Positions 33,909-42,744 are shown, counted from the stretch's first letter. The stretch: DNA of 64,000 nucleotides from CAIMUS01 sp046347625 (GCA_046347625.1 JAXMFU010000003.1:62001-126000), one strand, 5' to 3'. Made by a program: numbers and translations. The notes: generated from the sequence alone by a model not told the origin.

Positions 33909-35591
33909 TTACACCGCCTCCGCCAGCATGGCTTCCTCTGCCTTGGCATAGACCCTTGCCTTGAACGGTTCGAGACCCAGGCGCCGGACCACATCCAGAA
34001 ACCGCTCGCCGTCTTCGCGCTGCTCGATATACACCTGCAAAATCCGCTCCAGCGTGTCGGCAACTTCGTACTTAGGCACGGAAGGGCCGAGAATATCACC
34101 CAGCGAGGCGGCATTTTCGGAACTGCCGCCCAGACTGATCTGATACCACTCTTCGCCTTTCTTATCGACGCCCAAAATACCGATATGGCCGACATGGTGG
34201 TGACCACAGGCGTTCATACAGCCGGACATGTTCAGACGAATCTCACCCAGATCGTAAAGATAATCCAGATCCTCGAATTTCTGCTGGATCTGCTTGGCGA
34301 TGGCAATAGAGCCGGCATTGGCCAGACTGCAGAAATCCAGCCCCGGACAGCAGATCATATCGGCCAGCGTGCCGATAGTGGGAGAAGCCAGCTTCAAGGT
34401 AAGCAATTGCTGCCAGAGTTCATACAGGTCGCCCTGGCGCACATCCGCCAGCAGCAGGTTCTGGGTATGGGTGGTGCGAATCCGGCCGAAGCTGAAGCGG
34501 TCGGCCAGGTCGGCCAGGCCGTCCATTTGCTCATGGGTGGCATCGCCGGGCGCCGTGCCCGGTGCCTTCAGCGAGATATAAACCGCGCGGTAACCGGGTA
34601 TTTTATGGTTGACCACGTTATGTTTTACCCAGGTGGCGAAGGCTTTATCGCCTGCCAGGCAAGAGGCAAAGCGGGTATCGGCCACCGCGGTGGCATCGTA
34701 GGACGGCGGTGCGAAAAACCGGCTGACCCGGTCGATTTCGGCCTGCTCCAGCCGCAGAGCGGAAGCTTCGATCTGTGCCCATTCCTGCTCCACCAGACGG
34801 CGGAACGACTCCACTCCCAGCGTCTTGACCAGAATCTTGATCCGGGACTTGTTGAGATTATCGCGCCGCCCCAATTGGTTATAGACCCGCAGGATCGCTT
34901 CCAGATAGGACAGCAGGTGTTCCTTGGGTAGAAATTCACGGATCACCTTGCCGATAATCGGGGTGCGTCCCAGACCGCCTCCGACCAGCACCTGGAAGCC
35001 AATCTCGCCGCTGTCGTCTTTACGCAGATACAAGCCGATATCGTGCACCTGTACCGCCGCACGATCGTGGGCGGCGGCGGCGACCGCAATCTTGAACTTG
35101 CGCGGCAGATAGGAAAACTCGGGGTGGAACGTGGACCACTGGCGGATGATCTCGCAGTAGACGCGGGGGTCTTCGAGCTCGTCCTCGGCCACCCCGGCAA
35201 GCTGGTCGGAGGTCACATTGCGCACGCAGTTGCCGCTGGTCTGGATCGCATGCATCTGTACGCCGGCCAGTTCCGCCAGGATGTCCGGCACATCGGTCAG
35301 GTCGGGCCAGTTGAACTGGATATTCTGACGGGTGGTGAAATGGCCGAATCCCCGGTCGTAACGTCGGGCGATATGGGCCAGCAGCCGCAGTTGCCGGGAA
35401 GACAGCAGACCATAGGGGATGGCGATCCGCAGCATATAAGCGTGCCGTTGCAGATAAAGCCCGTTCATCAATCGCAGCGGGCGGAATTCGTCCTCGCTCA
35501 ATTGTCCCGCCAGATAGCGCCGGACCTGCCCCCGAAACTGGGCCACCCGCTGCTCCACGATGGTCTGGTCGTAGTGATCATATTGATACAT
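33909..35591 (-). CDS. cysI: Sulfite reductase hemoprotein subunit (CysI-type, nitrite/sulfite reductase)
   Basis: A 560-residue siroheme/4Fe-4S protein. The cluster/siroheme ligands are in ICCPGLDFC (Cys415, Cys421) and LNMSGCMNACGHH (Cys458, Cys462), the C-x5-C...C-x3-C pattern. The N-terminal half has FTTRQNIQFNWPDL and an ETSGNCVRN-like QTSGNCVRNVTSD segment. It reduces sulfite to sulfide in assimilation. No cysJ or cysH is in the window, so the electron donor is not shown; DUF934 downstream is typical of the non-CysJ type. Upstream intergenic DNA contains one family A palindrome. Confidence 0.93.
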   Translation of the reverse strand: MYQYDHYDQTIVEQRVAQFRGQVRRYLAGQLSEDEFRPLRLMNGLYLQRHAYMLRIAIPYGLLSSRQLRLLAHIARRYDRGFGHFTTRQNIQFNWPDLTDVPDILAELAGVQMHAIQTSGNCVRNVTSDQLAGVAEDELEDPRVYCEIIRQWSTFHPEFSYLPRKFKIAVAAAAHDRAAVQVHDIGLYLRKDDSGEIGFQVLVGGGLGRTPIIGKVIREFLPKEHLLSYLEAILRVYNQLGRRDNLNKSRIKILVKTLGVESFRRLVEQEWAQIEASALRLEQAEIDRVSRFFAPPSYDATAVADTRFASCLAGDKAFATWVKHNVVNHKIPGYRAVYISLKAPGTAPGDATHEQMDGLADLADRFSFGRIRTTHTQNLLLADVRQGDLYELWQQLLTLKLASPTIGTLADMICCPGLDFCSLANAGSIAIAKQIQQKFEDLDYLYDLGEIRLNMSGCMNACGHHHVGHIGILGVDKKGEEWYQISLGGSSENAASLGDILGPSVPKYEVADTLERILQVYIEQREDGERFLDVVRRLGLEPFKARVYAKAEEAMLAEAV

Positions 35592-35647
35592 AAATGCTTT
35601 CCTGAAACTGTCGCTGTACCGCCAAAAAGGTTACCGTGAAATTCTCT

Positions 35648-35722
35648 GTAGGTCGGGTTAGACGCGCCTGCTACCCGATGATCAACCAGCAGCGCGGCTA
35701 CAGGCGCGTCGTAACCCGACAG
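35648..35722. repeat. Imperfect palindrome, family A
   Basis: Arms GTAGGTCGGGTTAGACGCGCC and GGCGCGTCGTAACCCGAC, separated by about 33 bp, lie in the 251-bp gap between cysI and the YihY gene. No gene is seen in this gap; promoter signals for cysI are not clear. Confidence 0.85.
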
Positions 35723-35842
35723 GGACCGCGTTTCATCACCGGGGATGCCTTTTCTACCGGCCATGATCAGTTAGTACCGAGAACGGCAAGCTAGCATCGA
35801 TCCTATATATCTGGAAAGTACTTTTTTTAAATAAATTTATAA

Positions 35843-37162
35843 TCAAAAGTTATTATCCTGGGTTGCCATCATCAAGTCTTTCAGCGTTCGCCCGCCGAGC
35901 GTCCGGGTGACGGCGGCATCGAGTTCATCCAGTATTGTCGCCACGGTGGGTAGCATTGCGTCTTGATTGGCGGTTTCGCGCACCGCGGCCACGACTTCGA
36001 TCAAGCGGATGGCCTCACTCTCACGGGCCGGCAGATAGGCCGGTGGGTCGCTGCGATCGGCCACGATCAGTCGGCGCTGCTCCAACCGTTCGACCACAGT
36101 GGCCACCGCGTCGGACTGGAAGCCCGGATAACGGGACTGCAAGGCGGCCAGCGTCCAGTAGGGTTGATTGTTACGATAGGCGCCGGCAATGCGGACCATG
36201 CATTCCAGGGCGACTTGCTCGCGCCAGCGATCATCCACCGCCGCGGTCTCGACTTTCGGTTCCAACAACCTGGGGTTCTGCAGATAGGCGGTCAGTTGGG
36301 CACCGATAATCAGAATCATCCAGTTGGTATAAACCCAGACGACGAACAGGACAGCACCGGCAAAGCCGGAATAAAGGGCGGAATAGCTGGACGACGTGGC
36401 GATAAAAACGGCGAACAACTTGCCGACGGTCAACCAAAGCGCACCGGCGAACAGCCCGCCGGCCAAAGCCGGTCTCAGCGGTACCCGGGTGTTGGGAAGA
36501 AAGCCGTAAAAAAAAGCGAATGCCCCGGCGATCAGCAGATAGGAACCCAGTTGCCGCACCAGTTGGGCCGATATGCCCAATGGGTCGATGGCGAACAGCG
36601 CTTGGAGCAGGCGACTGCTCAGCGCGTTATTGGCCAAGCCGATCGCGGTAAATACCAGGACCGGCCCAACCAGAATAATAGTCAGATAGTCACTGAAACG
36701 CCGGGCGGTGCTGCGGCCGTTGCGGACCCGCCAGATGATGTTAAAGGCGCGCTCGACATGCGTCAGCAGCGATACCGCGGTATAGAACAGCATGGCAAAG
36801 CCGACGATGCCGAGCACGCCAACCTGAAGATGATTGACAAAGCTCAGAATCCGCTCGTGGATCAGTTGTCCCTGCGCGCCCAGGGGGGCGAGAAACTCCG
36901 CCAGCAGCGGTTCCAGTTGCTGCTGTACGCCGAAGGCTTTGAGGACGGAGAAACCGACCGCCAGCAGCGGCACCAGCGAGAGCAGGGTCGTGTAAGCCAG
37001 GCCCATGAGTCGAAGACTGAGTTCACCGCTCTCGAAAGCCTGGTAGACGCCATCGACAAACCGTCCCAGTTCGAAAGCCAGCCGTCGCGGTAGGCTGCTT
37101 TGGCTGAGATCGGTTTGCCATAGCGTGCGTCTCAACCGCGCATGATAACTTGCAATATCCAC
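35843..37162 (-). CDS. YihY/virulence-factor-BrkB-family membrane protein
   Basis: A 439-residue protein. Residues 1-290 hold six predicted membrane helices with family motifs: LRLMGLAYTTLLSLVPLLAVGFSVL, then FNIIWRVRNGR, PNTRVPLRPALAGGLFAG and YSALYSGFAGAVLFVVWVYTNW. The C-terminal 140 residues are a soluble extension with helix-turn-helix-like features (QSDAVATVVERLEQRRLI), as found in the long YihY subgroup. Function unknown despite the old ribonuclease BN label. Divergent from egtB across a 219-bp gap. Confidence 0.9.
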   Translation of the reverse strand: MDIASYHARLRRTLWQTDLSQSSLPRRLAFELGRFVDGVYQAFESGELSLRLMGLAYTTLLSLVPLLAVGFSVLKAFGVQQQLEPLLAEFLAPLGAQGQLIHERILSFVNHLQVGVLGIVGFAMLFYTAVSLLTHVERAFNIIWRVRNGRSTARRFSDYLTIILVGPVLVFTAIGLANNALSSRLLQALFAIDPLGISAQLVRQLGSYLLIAGAFAFFYGFLPNTRVPLRPALAGGLFAGALWLTVGKLFAVFIATSSSYSALYSGFAGAVLFVVWVYTNWMILIIGAQLTAYLQNPRLLEPKVETAAVDDRWREQVALECMVRIAGAYRNNQPYWTLAALQSRYPGFQSDAVATVVERLEQRRLIVADRSDPPAYLPARESEAIRLIEVVAAVRETANQDAMLPTVATILDELDAAVTRTLGGRTLKDLMMATQDNNF

Positions 37163-37202
37163 TCGCTTGCACCGTTTTCAGTAGAAATTCCAACAAAACC
37201 GC

Positions 37203-37267
37203 TCGATAAAATTGCTCGATAAAATTGCTCGATAAAATTGCTCGATAAAATTGCTCGATAAAATTGC
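37203..37267. repeat. 13-bp tandem repeat, five copies
   Basis: Five perfect TCGATAAAATTGC units lie in the divergent gap between yihY and egtB, where promoters for both genes should be. The A/T-rich, phased repeats could affect expression if copy number varies, which is speculation. Confidence 0.9.
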
Positions 37268-37381
37268 ACAGATCGGCCTATAGAGTGTCTGACAGAAAAA
37301 CCGTAGATCGAGCATAGCCCGACAACCAGCGCTTGGCCCTGTGCCCGACCTACAAAGGAACTATTTCGTCCGAGGAAAGGT

Positions 37382-38677
37382 ATGACGTCCACTCTCTTCT
37401 CTGCAAACCCTTCGCCCGGCACCGCCGAACGGGACCAATTACTGGAACACTACCGACAGGTACGACGGCAGACCGAAGCGATCTGTCGACCGCTGCTCAC
37501 CGAAGACTACTGTATTCAGACTATGCCGGATGTCAGTCCGCCCAAGTGGCATCTCGCCCATGTCAGTTGGTTCTTCGAGACCTTCCTGCTGCTGCCTTTT
37601 GACGCGGATTATCGGCTTTTTCATCCCCGCTTCGACACGCTTTTTAATTCCTATTACGTTACTCACGGCCAGCCTTTTCCCCGACCCCAACGCGGCTTGC
37701 TGTCACGGCCTGCCGTAGCCGAGATTTACGACTATCGTGCCTATGTGGATAAGGCCATGATACGGCTTCTTACCGGGGCGACCGCGGCCCGGTGGGAAGG
37801 GATTCGCCCCCGGCTGCAATTGGGTCTCAATCACGAGCAGCAGCATCAGGAATTACTGTATACCGATATCAAGCATATTCTGGCCTTCAATCCGTTGCGG
37901 CCGGTGTACCAGCCGCTGCCGGCACCGCCGGCGGTTCCCGCCGTACCGCTACAATGGCTGGAGTTCACCGGAGGGATAAACACGATCGGCCATACAGGAG
38001 ACAGTTTCTGCTTCGATAACGAAACACCTGGCCATCGGGTTTACCTGGATAACTATGCGCTGGGTTCACGCCTGGTTACCAACGGCGAATACCTGGCCTT
38101 TATCGACGCCGGCGGTTACCGGCGCCCGGAATACTGGCTGTCCGATGGCTGGAGCATAGTCCGCCAGCAGGGCTGGCAGGCGCCTCTTTACTGGGAACAG
38201 CAGGATGGACAGTGGTGGTCGATGACGCTGGCCGGCCTGCGCCCGGTAGTGGAACTGGAACCGGTCTGCCATGTAAGTTTTTATGAAGCCGACGCCTATG
38301 CCCGCTGGGCGGGCAAGCGCCTGCCGACCGAGGCCGAATGGGAATGCGCCGCGGCACCCTTGCCGATCGGCGGCAATCTACAAGAGTCCGGCTACCTGCA
38401 TCCCGTCCCTGCCACGGGCACCGCGGGTCTGCAACAGATATATGGCGATGTCTGGGAATGGACCCGGAGTCCCTATGGCCCCTACCCCGGCTTTCGACCG
38501 TTGGCGGGCACGCTGGGAGAATACAACGGCAAATTTATGTGCAGCCAGATGGTGCTGCGGGGTGGTTCCTGCGTGACACCGACCGATCATATCCGTCCAA
38601 GCTATCGCAACTTTTTTTATCCCGGCGACCGCTGGCAATTCAGCGGCATCCGGCTGGCGGACGGGAGGGGCGCATGA
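37382..38677 (+). CDS. egtB: Ergothioneine biosynthesis sulfoxide synthase EgtB
   Basis: A 431-residue protein. The N-terminal DinB-like domain carries the iron ligands, His57/His60 in KWHLAHVSWFFE and His151/His155 in NHEQQHQELL. The C-terminal FGE-sulfatase domain has GHTGDSFCFDNETPGHRVYL, then RLPTEAEWE and RGGSC with SYRNFF. EgtB uses iron and oxygen to join hergynine with gamma-glutamylcysteine or cysteine to form the sulfoxide precursor of ergothioneine. It overlaps egtD by 4 bp (ATGA), forming a two-gene operon. egtA, egtC and egtE are not adjacent, as is common in proteobacteria. Confidence 0.95.
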   Translation: MTSTLFSANPSPGTAERDQLLEHYRQVRRQTEAICRPLLTEDYCIQTMPDVSPPKWHLAHVSWFFETFLLLPFDADYRLFHPRFDTLFNSYYVTHGQPFPRPQRGLLSRPAVAEIYDYRAYVDKAMIRLLTGATAARWEGIRPRLQLGLNHEQQHQELLYTDIKHILAFNPLRPVYQPLPAPPAVPAVPLQWLEFTGGINTIGHTGDSFCFDNETPGHRVYLDNYALGSRLVTNGEYLAFIDAGGYRRPEYWLSDGWSIVRQQGWQAPLYWEQQDGQWWSMTLAGLRPVVELEPVCHVSFYEADAYARWAGKRLPTEAEWECAAAPLPIGGNLQESGYLHPVPATGTAGLQQIYGDVWEWTRSPYGPYPGFRPLAGTLGEYNGKFMCSQMVLRGGSCVTPTDHIRPSYRNFFYPGDRWQFSGIRLADGRGA

Positions 38678-39642
38678 ATACGGCGACGGTTCAGTTTTAC
38701 GACTATCATCCCGGTGCTGCCAGCCTGTACGCAGAGGTGTTAGCGGGATTAACGGCACGACCCAAAGCGATTCCGCCCAAATTCTTCTACGATACCCTTG
38801 GCTCGCAATTGTTCGATGCTATTTGCGAACTACCGGAGTATTACCCTACCCGAGTGGAGATAGACATCTTGCAGCAGCAGGCCGGGACCATTGCCGCGCT
38901 GGTCGGATCGGAATGCCTGCTGATCGAGTTGGGCAGTGGCGCCAGTCGGAAGGTACGGTTGCTGCTCGATCACTTGCGGCCCCGCCACTACCTGGGCGTG
39001 GATATTTCCAGGGAATTCCTGCTGCAATCCACCCGGCAACTAGCAATCGATTATCCCTGGCTGGACGTGCATGCCGCCTGCGCGGATTTCAGTCAGAAAC
39101 TGGACCTATCGTATTGTCCGCCATCGGTCGAAAAGCTCGCCTTCTTCCCCGGCTCCAGCATCGGTAATTTCCACCCGCATGAAGCCGTCCATTTTCTGAA
39201 ACAGTTGGCGGCAAACCTGCAGCCTCATGGCGCTTTATTGATCGGTGTCGATCTAAAGAAAGATCCCCGCTTGCTGCATGCGGCTTATAACGACGCTCGA
39301 GGGGTAACGGCGGAATTCAATCTTAATTTATTGCGGCGCTGCCGGCTTGAACTGGATACCGATCTCGATCCCAGCCATTTCGCGCACCAGGCTTTTTACA
39401 ATGAATCCCAGGGGCGAATCGAAATGCATCTGCTCAGCCGAGAGCGGCAAAAGATCAGAATCGAGGATCGTGTTATCGAATTCGAAGCCGGAGAAACGAT
39501 CCATACGGAAAATTCCTATAAATACGATATCGAGGAATTTCAGACGCTGGCGCGACAGGCCGGCTATCGGCCGGAATATGTCTGGACCGATGCGCGGCAA
39601 TTGTTCAGCGTGCATTATTTGCATGTGGAGAAGAGGCACTGA
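38674..39642 (+). CDS. egtD: L-histidine N(alpha)-methyltransferase EgtD
   Basis: A 322-residue protein starting at ATG 38674 (MNTATVQFYDY); longer in-frame starts would lie inside egtB. It has the EgtD/DUF2260 signature: KAIPPKFFYDTLGSQLFDAI, then PEYYPTRVE and the SAM site LIELGSGASRKVRLLL, followed by FFPGSSIGNFHP. It trimethylates histidine to hergynine, the substrate of EgtB. Translation is coupled to egtB by an ATGA overlap. Confidence 0.95.
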   Translation: MNTATVQFYDYHPGAASLYAEVLAGLTARPKAIPPKFFYDTLGSQLFDAICELPEYYPTRVEIDILQQQAGTIAALVGSECLLIELGSGASRKVRLLLDHLRPRHYLGVDISREFLLQSTRQLAIDYPWLDVHAACADFSQKLDLSYCPPSVEKLAFFPGSSIGNFHPHEAVHFLKQLAANLQPHGALLIGVDLKKDPRLLHAAYNDARGVTAEFNLNLLRRCRLELDTDLDPSHFAHQAFYNESQGRIEMHLLSRERQKIRIEDRVIEFEAGETIHTENSYKYDIEEFQTLARQAGYRPEYVWTDARQLFSVHYLHVEKRH

Positions 39643-39715
39643 TTGTCTGCATGCAACTTGGCTGTACTAATCAAGTTCAGTCTGCTCAAGGTGGTCGTTA
39701 TCGTTGACAGGCTTT

Positions 39716-39790
39716 GTAGGGTGCGCCTTACGCACCTCCGTTTCGACCCAGACGGGCGTCGGATGTTGGTGCATAGGATGCACCCTACCG
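39716..39790. repeat. Imperfect palindrome, family D-like
   Basis: Arms GTAGGGTGCGCCTTACGCACC and GGTGCATAGGATGCACCCTAC flank about 33 bp. Each arm is itself a short hairpin like those at 2053-2208. Lies in the 474-bp gap after egtD, which holds no gene I can see apart from repeats. Confidence 0.8.
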
Positions 39791-39902
39791 GCTGATTTTA
39801 CCCTCCGCCCGCTCCGCTTCATCCGGGCTACGCTGGATGGCCGAAAATTATTTCTTGACAAGGACGGTAGGTTATCATAAAAATTACCATAGTTATTAGG
39901 AA

Positions 39903-40036
39903 TAGGCCGGAATAAGCGTAGCGATAGCGGAGTTTTTCCGGCACTCGGCACTTTGCCGGAAACGGCCGACGCTGCGGCCTTATTCCGACCTACGGAATTT
40001 TCATCCAAGGAGGTGTCAAGGCCAAATGACATGACC
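39903..40036. repeat. Large palindromic element, family B, copy 2 (inverted)
   Basis: Reverse-orientation copy of the element at 33241-33395: TAGGCCGGAATAAGCG...GCCTTATTCCGACCTAC, with the conserved flank (GGAATTTTCATCC...GGCCAAATGACATGACC) now on the right. It lies about 80 bp upstream of the poly-C gene start and could separate its transcription from egtBD. Confidence 0.85.
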
Positions 40037-40116
40037 ATTGGGCGTTACAACCGACCGCGCTACTACGCGGCGGCTGAACTTAAGGTGCTTGGTTTCACAA
40101 CCGTAAGGTGATCATT

Positions 40117-40856
40117 ATGATAGAAGACAATTCTAAGGTAGTAGTATCTGAGCCCCCAAAAGACGAGTTCCAGCATGCGTCCCCCCCCCCCCCCCCCCCT
40201 TAAACCAGGCTCAACAGCCGCCACCTTCGACCCCTCCCCCCTCCAAAGCAGGCCCAGCTGACGCCCCTCCGTCTCCACCAGATCAGGCCCAGCAGGTGCC
40301 TCCTCCCCCAGACGAGGCCCGGCCGACGTCCCCACAAGACAAAATCAAGGAGCTGGCATCTAAGCTACCCTTAGGTGCAGGTGGTTGGGCAGCAATTGGC
40401 ATAATCACAATATTCGGACTCATAATACATGGTGCGCTCGATGATGGCGAAATGCGCTTGATAAGCAAGCTGAGTAACCCAGCAGTATCACGAGGACTTA
40501 TCACCTTCCTGATTAGCGTCGCAACCATTGCGCTCGCCTTCTTCTTGGTGTTTCAGTCATTCTTTTCAAGCGAATCTTCTGATGACAGATTCCGGCGTGG
40601 GAGAGAGGTTTTCGCTGGTCTTCTGGGTGTGCTGGGGACCATTGTTGGTTTTTATTTCGGCGCGACGACTGATAGTAGTAGTACGCCAACATCCCCCACC
40701 ATCGCGGGCATTCAAGTCAAAGCCACATCAGAAAAATCTCTGCAGCAATCTTCTACCCAGCCAGAGGATGGGGGAGCCGGAGCATCTAAAGACAAACCTT
40801 CGGAGCAACCTTCCCCTTCTCCATCAGGGGATCAGGGAGCCGGAAAGTCTAATTGA
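40117..40856 (+). CDS. Proline-rich N-terminus three-helix membrane protein, frame-interrupted at a C19 tract (candidate phase-variable gene)
   Basis: The only well-placed start is ATG 40117, preceded at 7 bp by AAGGTG (MIEDNSKVVVSEPPKD...). After 22 codons the frame enters a run of 19 C and hits TAA at 40201, giving a 28-residue peptide. One C more, or two fewer, would open it into the frame that runs from the tract to TGA-type termination at 40856: a Pro/Ala/Gln-rich segment, then membrane helices (GWAAIGIITIFGLIIHG; the LITFLISVATIALAFFLVF region; FAGLLGVLGTIVGFYFG) and a Ser/Pro-rich tail. GTG 40296 gives a shorter 186-residue alternative. No family recognised. A homopolymer read error is possible. 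Confidence 0.6.
40181..40199 (+). repeat. Poly-C tract (19 C)
   Basis: A homopolymer of 19 C followed by TTAAACC, located within the coding region between the start at 40117 and the main body of the membrane protein. Such tracts are classic sites of slipped-strand mispairing. Confidence 0.9.
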
Positions 40857-40868
40857 TCAGGCTGAGTT

Positions 40869-40944
40869 GTAGGGTGGGCAGCTTGTCTGCCTACGCTGCC
40901 TGGGATACCAGAGTAGTGGGCAGGCAAACTGCCCACCCTCCTAC
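40869..40944. repeat. Long imperfect palindrome, family C, copy 2
   Basis: Arms GTAGGGTGGGCAGCTTGTCTGCC and GGGCAGGCAAACTGCCCACCCT flank about 28 bp, 12 bp after the stop of the poly-C gene. A terminator role is possible but there is no U-tract. Confidence 0.85.
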
Positions 40945-40946
40945 CC

Positions 40947-41054
40947 ATGGAAACAGCGGCGCTGATGTTAAGGCAGTTACATCACCGCTTGGGTGCGGTG
41001 CCGGCAGAAGTGGAAAATCAGTAGGCTATCCTGGAAGGCGATAAGATAGTTTAA
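40947..41054 (+). pseudogene. Possible DUF4351-type C-terminal remnant of an Rpn-like protein
   Basis: The frame reads METAALMLRQLHHRLGAVP and AEVENQ, then a stop, then AILEGDKIV and a second stop. This resembles the LLxRLLxRRFGxLP helix of DUF4351, which ends many Rpn-family proteins. Too short and broken for certainty. Confidence 0.35.
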
Positions 41055-41095
41055 TCTTTTGATTTCCTGACTGAAACCGATGAGTTTTTTCTACG

Positions 41096-41359
41096 ATGAA
41101 TCTTAGCTTACCCGAACCCTTGATCGAGGGTATCCTCTTGACTGAAAAGGAACTGATGTTCGATCTGGCGTTAGGCTTGTATGTGGACCGCCGAGCAACG
41201 CTTGGCCAAGCGGCTCGTCTGGCAGGGATGTCTCGGCCCGCCTTTCTCGATGCCTTGGGCGCGCGCCAGATTCCGATCCATTACGATGAGGCCGATCTTG
41301 AAGCGGATCTCCAGGTGATACGTCAGCTGGGGGCCACCGCTCCGACGGCTACCGAATAA
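41096..41359 (+). CDS. UPF0175-family antitoxin
   Basis: An 87-residue protein with the UPF0175 pattern: MNLSLPEPLIEGILLTEKEL, then LALGLYVDRRATLGQAARLAGMSR (helix-turn-helix) and FLDALGARQIPIHYDEADLEAD. UPF0175 proteins precede DUF3368 PIN-like toxins. The stop overlaps the next start by one base (TAATG), a coupled toxin-antitoxin layout. It seems intact while the toxin is not. Confidence 0.88.
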   Translation: MNLSLPEPLIEGILLTEKELMFDLALGLYVDRRATLGQAARLAGMSRPAFLDALGARQIPIHYDEADLEADLQVIRQLGATAPTATE

Positions 41360-41622
41360 TGATCGTTAGCGATACGACCGCGATCACATCCCTGCTTAAA
41401 ATAGGCGAGGCCGAGTTGCTGCGGACGCTTTTCAAGGAAGTGGTCATTTCCCAAGCCGTTCAAGAAGAGCTGCTGAGTTATCATGCGGCGCTACCCCCCT
41501 GGCTGGTGGTGCAAAAGGTAGCTGTCAGCGAAGCCCTGCGGAGACGATTGATGCCGTTGGACTCAGGGGAAGCGCAGGCGATTGCACTGGCTAAGCTCAA
41601 GAGAGCAGATCTTTTGAATTAA
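41359..41622 (+). pseudogene. C-terminally truncated DUF3368 (PIN-like) toxin
   Basis: The 87 codons cover the first half of DUF3368: MIVSDTTAITSLLKIGEAELL with the first PIN aspartate, VVISQAVQEELL, and LDSGEAQAIALAKLKRADLL with a further acidic position. Normal members continue through a D(E/D)xxGR segment to about 150-160 residues, which is absent. The frame ends at TTGAATTAA just after ADLL. Without the last acidic residues the nuclease site is probably dead. Confidence 0.75.
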
Positions 41623-41697
41623 ATTTTTAACGGCATGTAAAATAATGACGATTACGCTCGCGTCCCGCGGACGGCACCAACCACTGAGACCATCCTA

Positions 41698-42744
41698 ATG
41701 CCCCGCCTACCTCGACAAGATTTGGATCATATCTTCAGCCATACCGAAGGGCTGTGGGAAGCGCTGCGCGGTCGGTCCGTGTTCCTCACCGGAGGGGCGG
41801 GATTCGTCGGCACCTGGCTGCTGGAGAGCCTGTTGTGGGCCGCCGATAGGCTCGATCTAGGCGTTACCGTAGTCGTGCTGACCCGCGACCCGGAGCGTTT
41901 TCGCGAGAAATCACCGTATCCGGCCGGACATCCCGCAGTCCGATTGCTGCGCGGGAACGTTGCTGAATTCGCTTTTCCCGATGGCGAGTTCGCTTTCGCA
42001 ATCCATGCGGCCATCGAACCTGCCTTCGAACCCGACACGACGCGGCCACTGGCGGCGTTCGACGCGGACGTAGCCGGGACGCGACGTGTGCTCGACTTTG
42101 CCAGCCGGCACGGTGTGCGCCGGTTTTTGTTCACCAGCTCGGGCGCGGTCTACGGCAGGCAGCCTTCGGAGATGACCCACATTCCGGAGGACTACGCCGG
42201 GGCGCCTTCGACAGTGGACACAGGTTCCGCTTACGGGCAAGCGAAGCGGGTATCGGAATTCATGAGTGCGATGTACGGTCGGGTCTACGGCTTCGATACA
42301 ATGATTGTGCGGCTGTTCGCGTTCGCGGGTCCACTGCTGCCGTTGGACGCTCACTACGCAGTGGGAAATTTTCTGCGCGATGTGCTTGGTGGTGGCCCGG
42401 TGCGTATCGCCGGTGACGGCACGCCGTACCGGTCGTATCTGTATGCGGCGGACCTTGCGATCTGGCTCTGGACGATTTTGTTCCGCGGCAAACCGGCGTA
42501 TCCGTACAACGTGGGCTCGCCACAGGGTTTGACCATTGCCGATTTGGCACGTACTGTAGTCCGGGTTGTTGCTCCTGGAACCGGCATTGAGATCGCTCGC
42601 CGGCCGGTTCCAGGTATTCCGCCGTCGCGTTATGTGCCTCACACCGAGCGGGCGGAGACGGAACTGAATTTACATCCCTGGATTCCCCTGGAGGAAGCCG
42701 TTCGGAGAATGGCGGAGTGGTATCGGAGCCAAGGCCGTTCATGA
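41698..42744 (+). CDS. NAD-dependent epimerase/dehydratase (extended SDR)
   Basis: A 348-residue sugar-nucleotide SDR. The Rossmann loop is FLTGGAGFVGTWLLE (about residues 29-43); the catalytic region is FLFTSSGAVYG with SAYGQAKRVSE (Tyr-x3-Lys). GTPYRSYLYAADLA and YNVGSPQGLTIADLA are typical of the GDP/dTDP/UDP-sugar epimerase branch. It is the first gene of the plus-strand cluster; its TPP-enzyme neighbour starts about 45 bp downstream. The reaction (dehydratase, epimerase or 4-reductase) cannot be told from sequence. Confidence 0.88.
   Translation: MPRLPRQDLDHIFSHTEGLWEALRGRSVFLTGGAGFVGTWLLESLLWAADRLDLGVTVVVLTRDPERFREKSPYPAGHPAVRLLRGNVAEFAFPDGEFAFAIHAAIEPAFEPDTTRPLAAFDADVAGTRRVLDFASRHGVRRFLFTSSGAVYGRQPSEMTHIPEDYAGAPSTVDTGSAYGQAKRVSEFMSAMYGRVYGFDTMIVRLFAFAGPLLPLDAHYAVGNFLRDVLGGGPVRIAGDGTPYRSYLYAADLAIWLWTILFRGKPAYPYNVGSPQGLTIADLARTVVRVVAPGTGIEIARRPVPGIPPSRYVPHTERAETELNLHPWIPLEEAVRRMAEWYRSQGRS

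Noticed and set aside
35963..37093. 376-codon plus-strand ORF opposite the YihY gene
   Set aside because: Composition is Gln/Gly/Arg-rich with no motif, while the minus strand has the full YihY signature.
40296..40856. GTG 40296 as the true start of the membrane protein
   Set aside because: There is no ribosome-binding site before it and the same frame is open with the same Pro/Gln composition up to the poly-C tract, whereas ATG 40117 has a strong AAGGTG at the proper distance.
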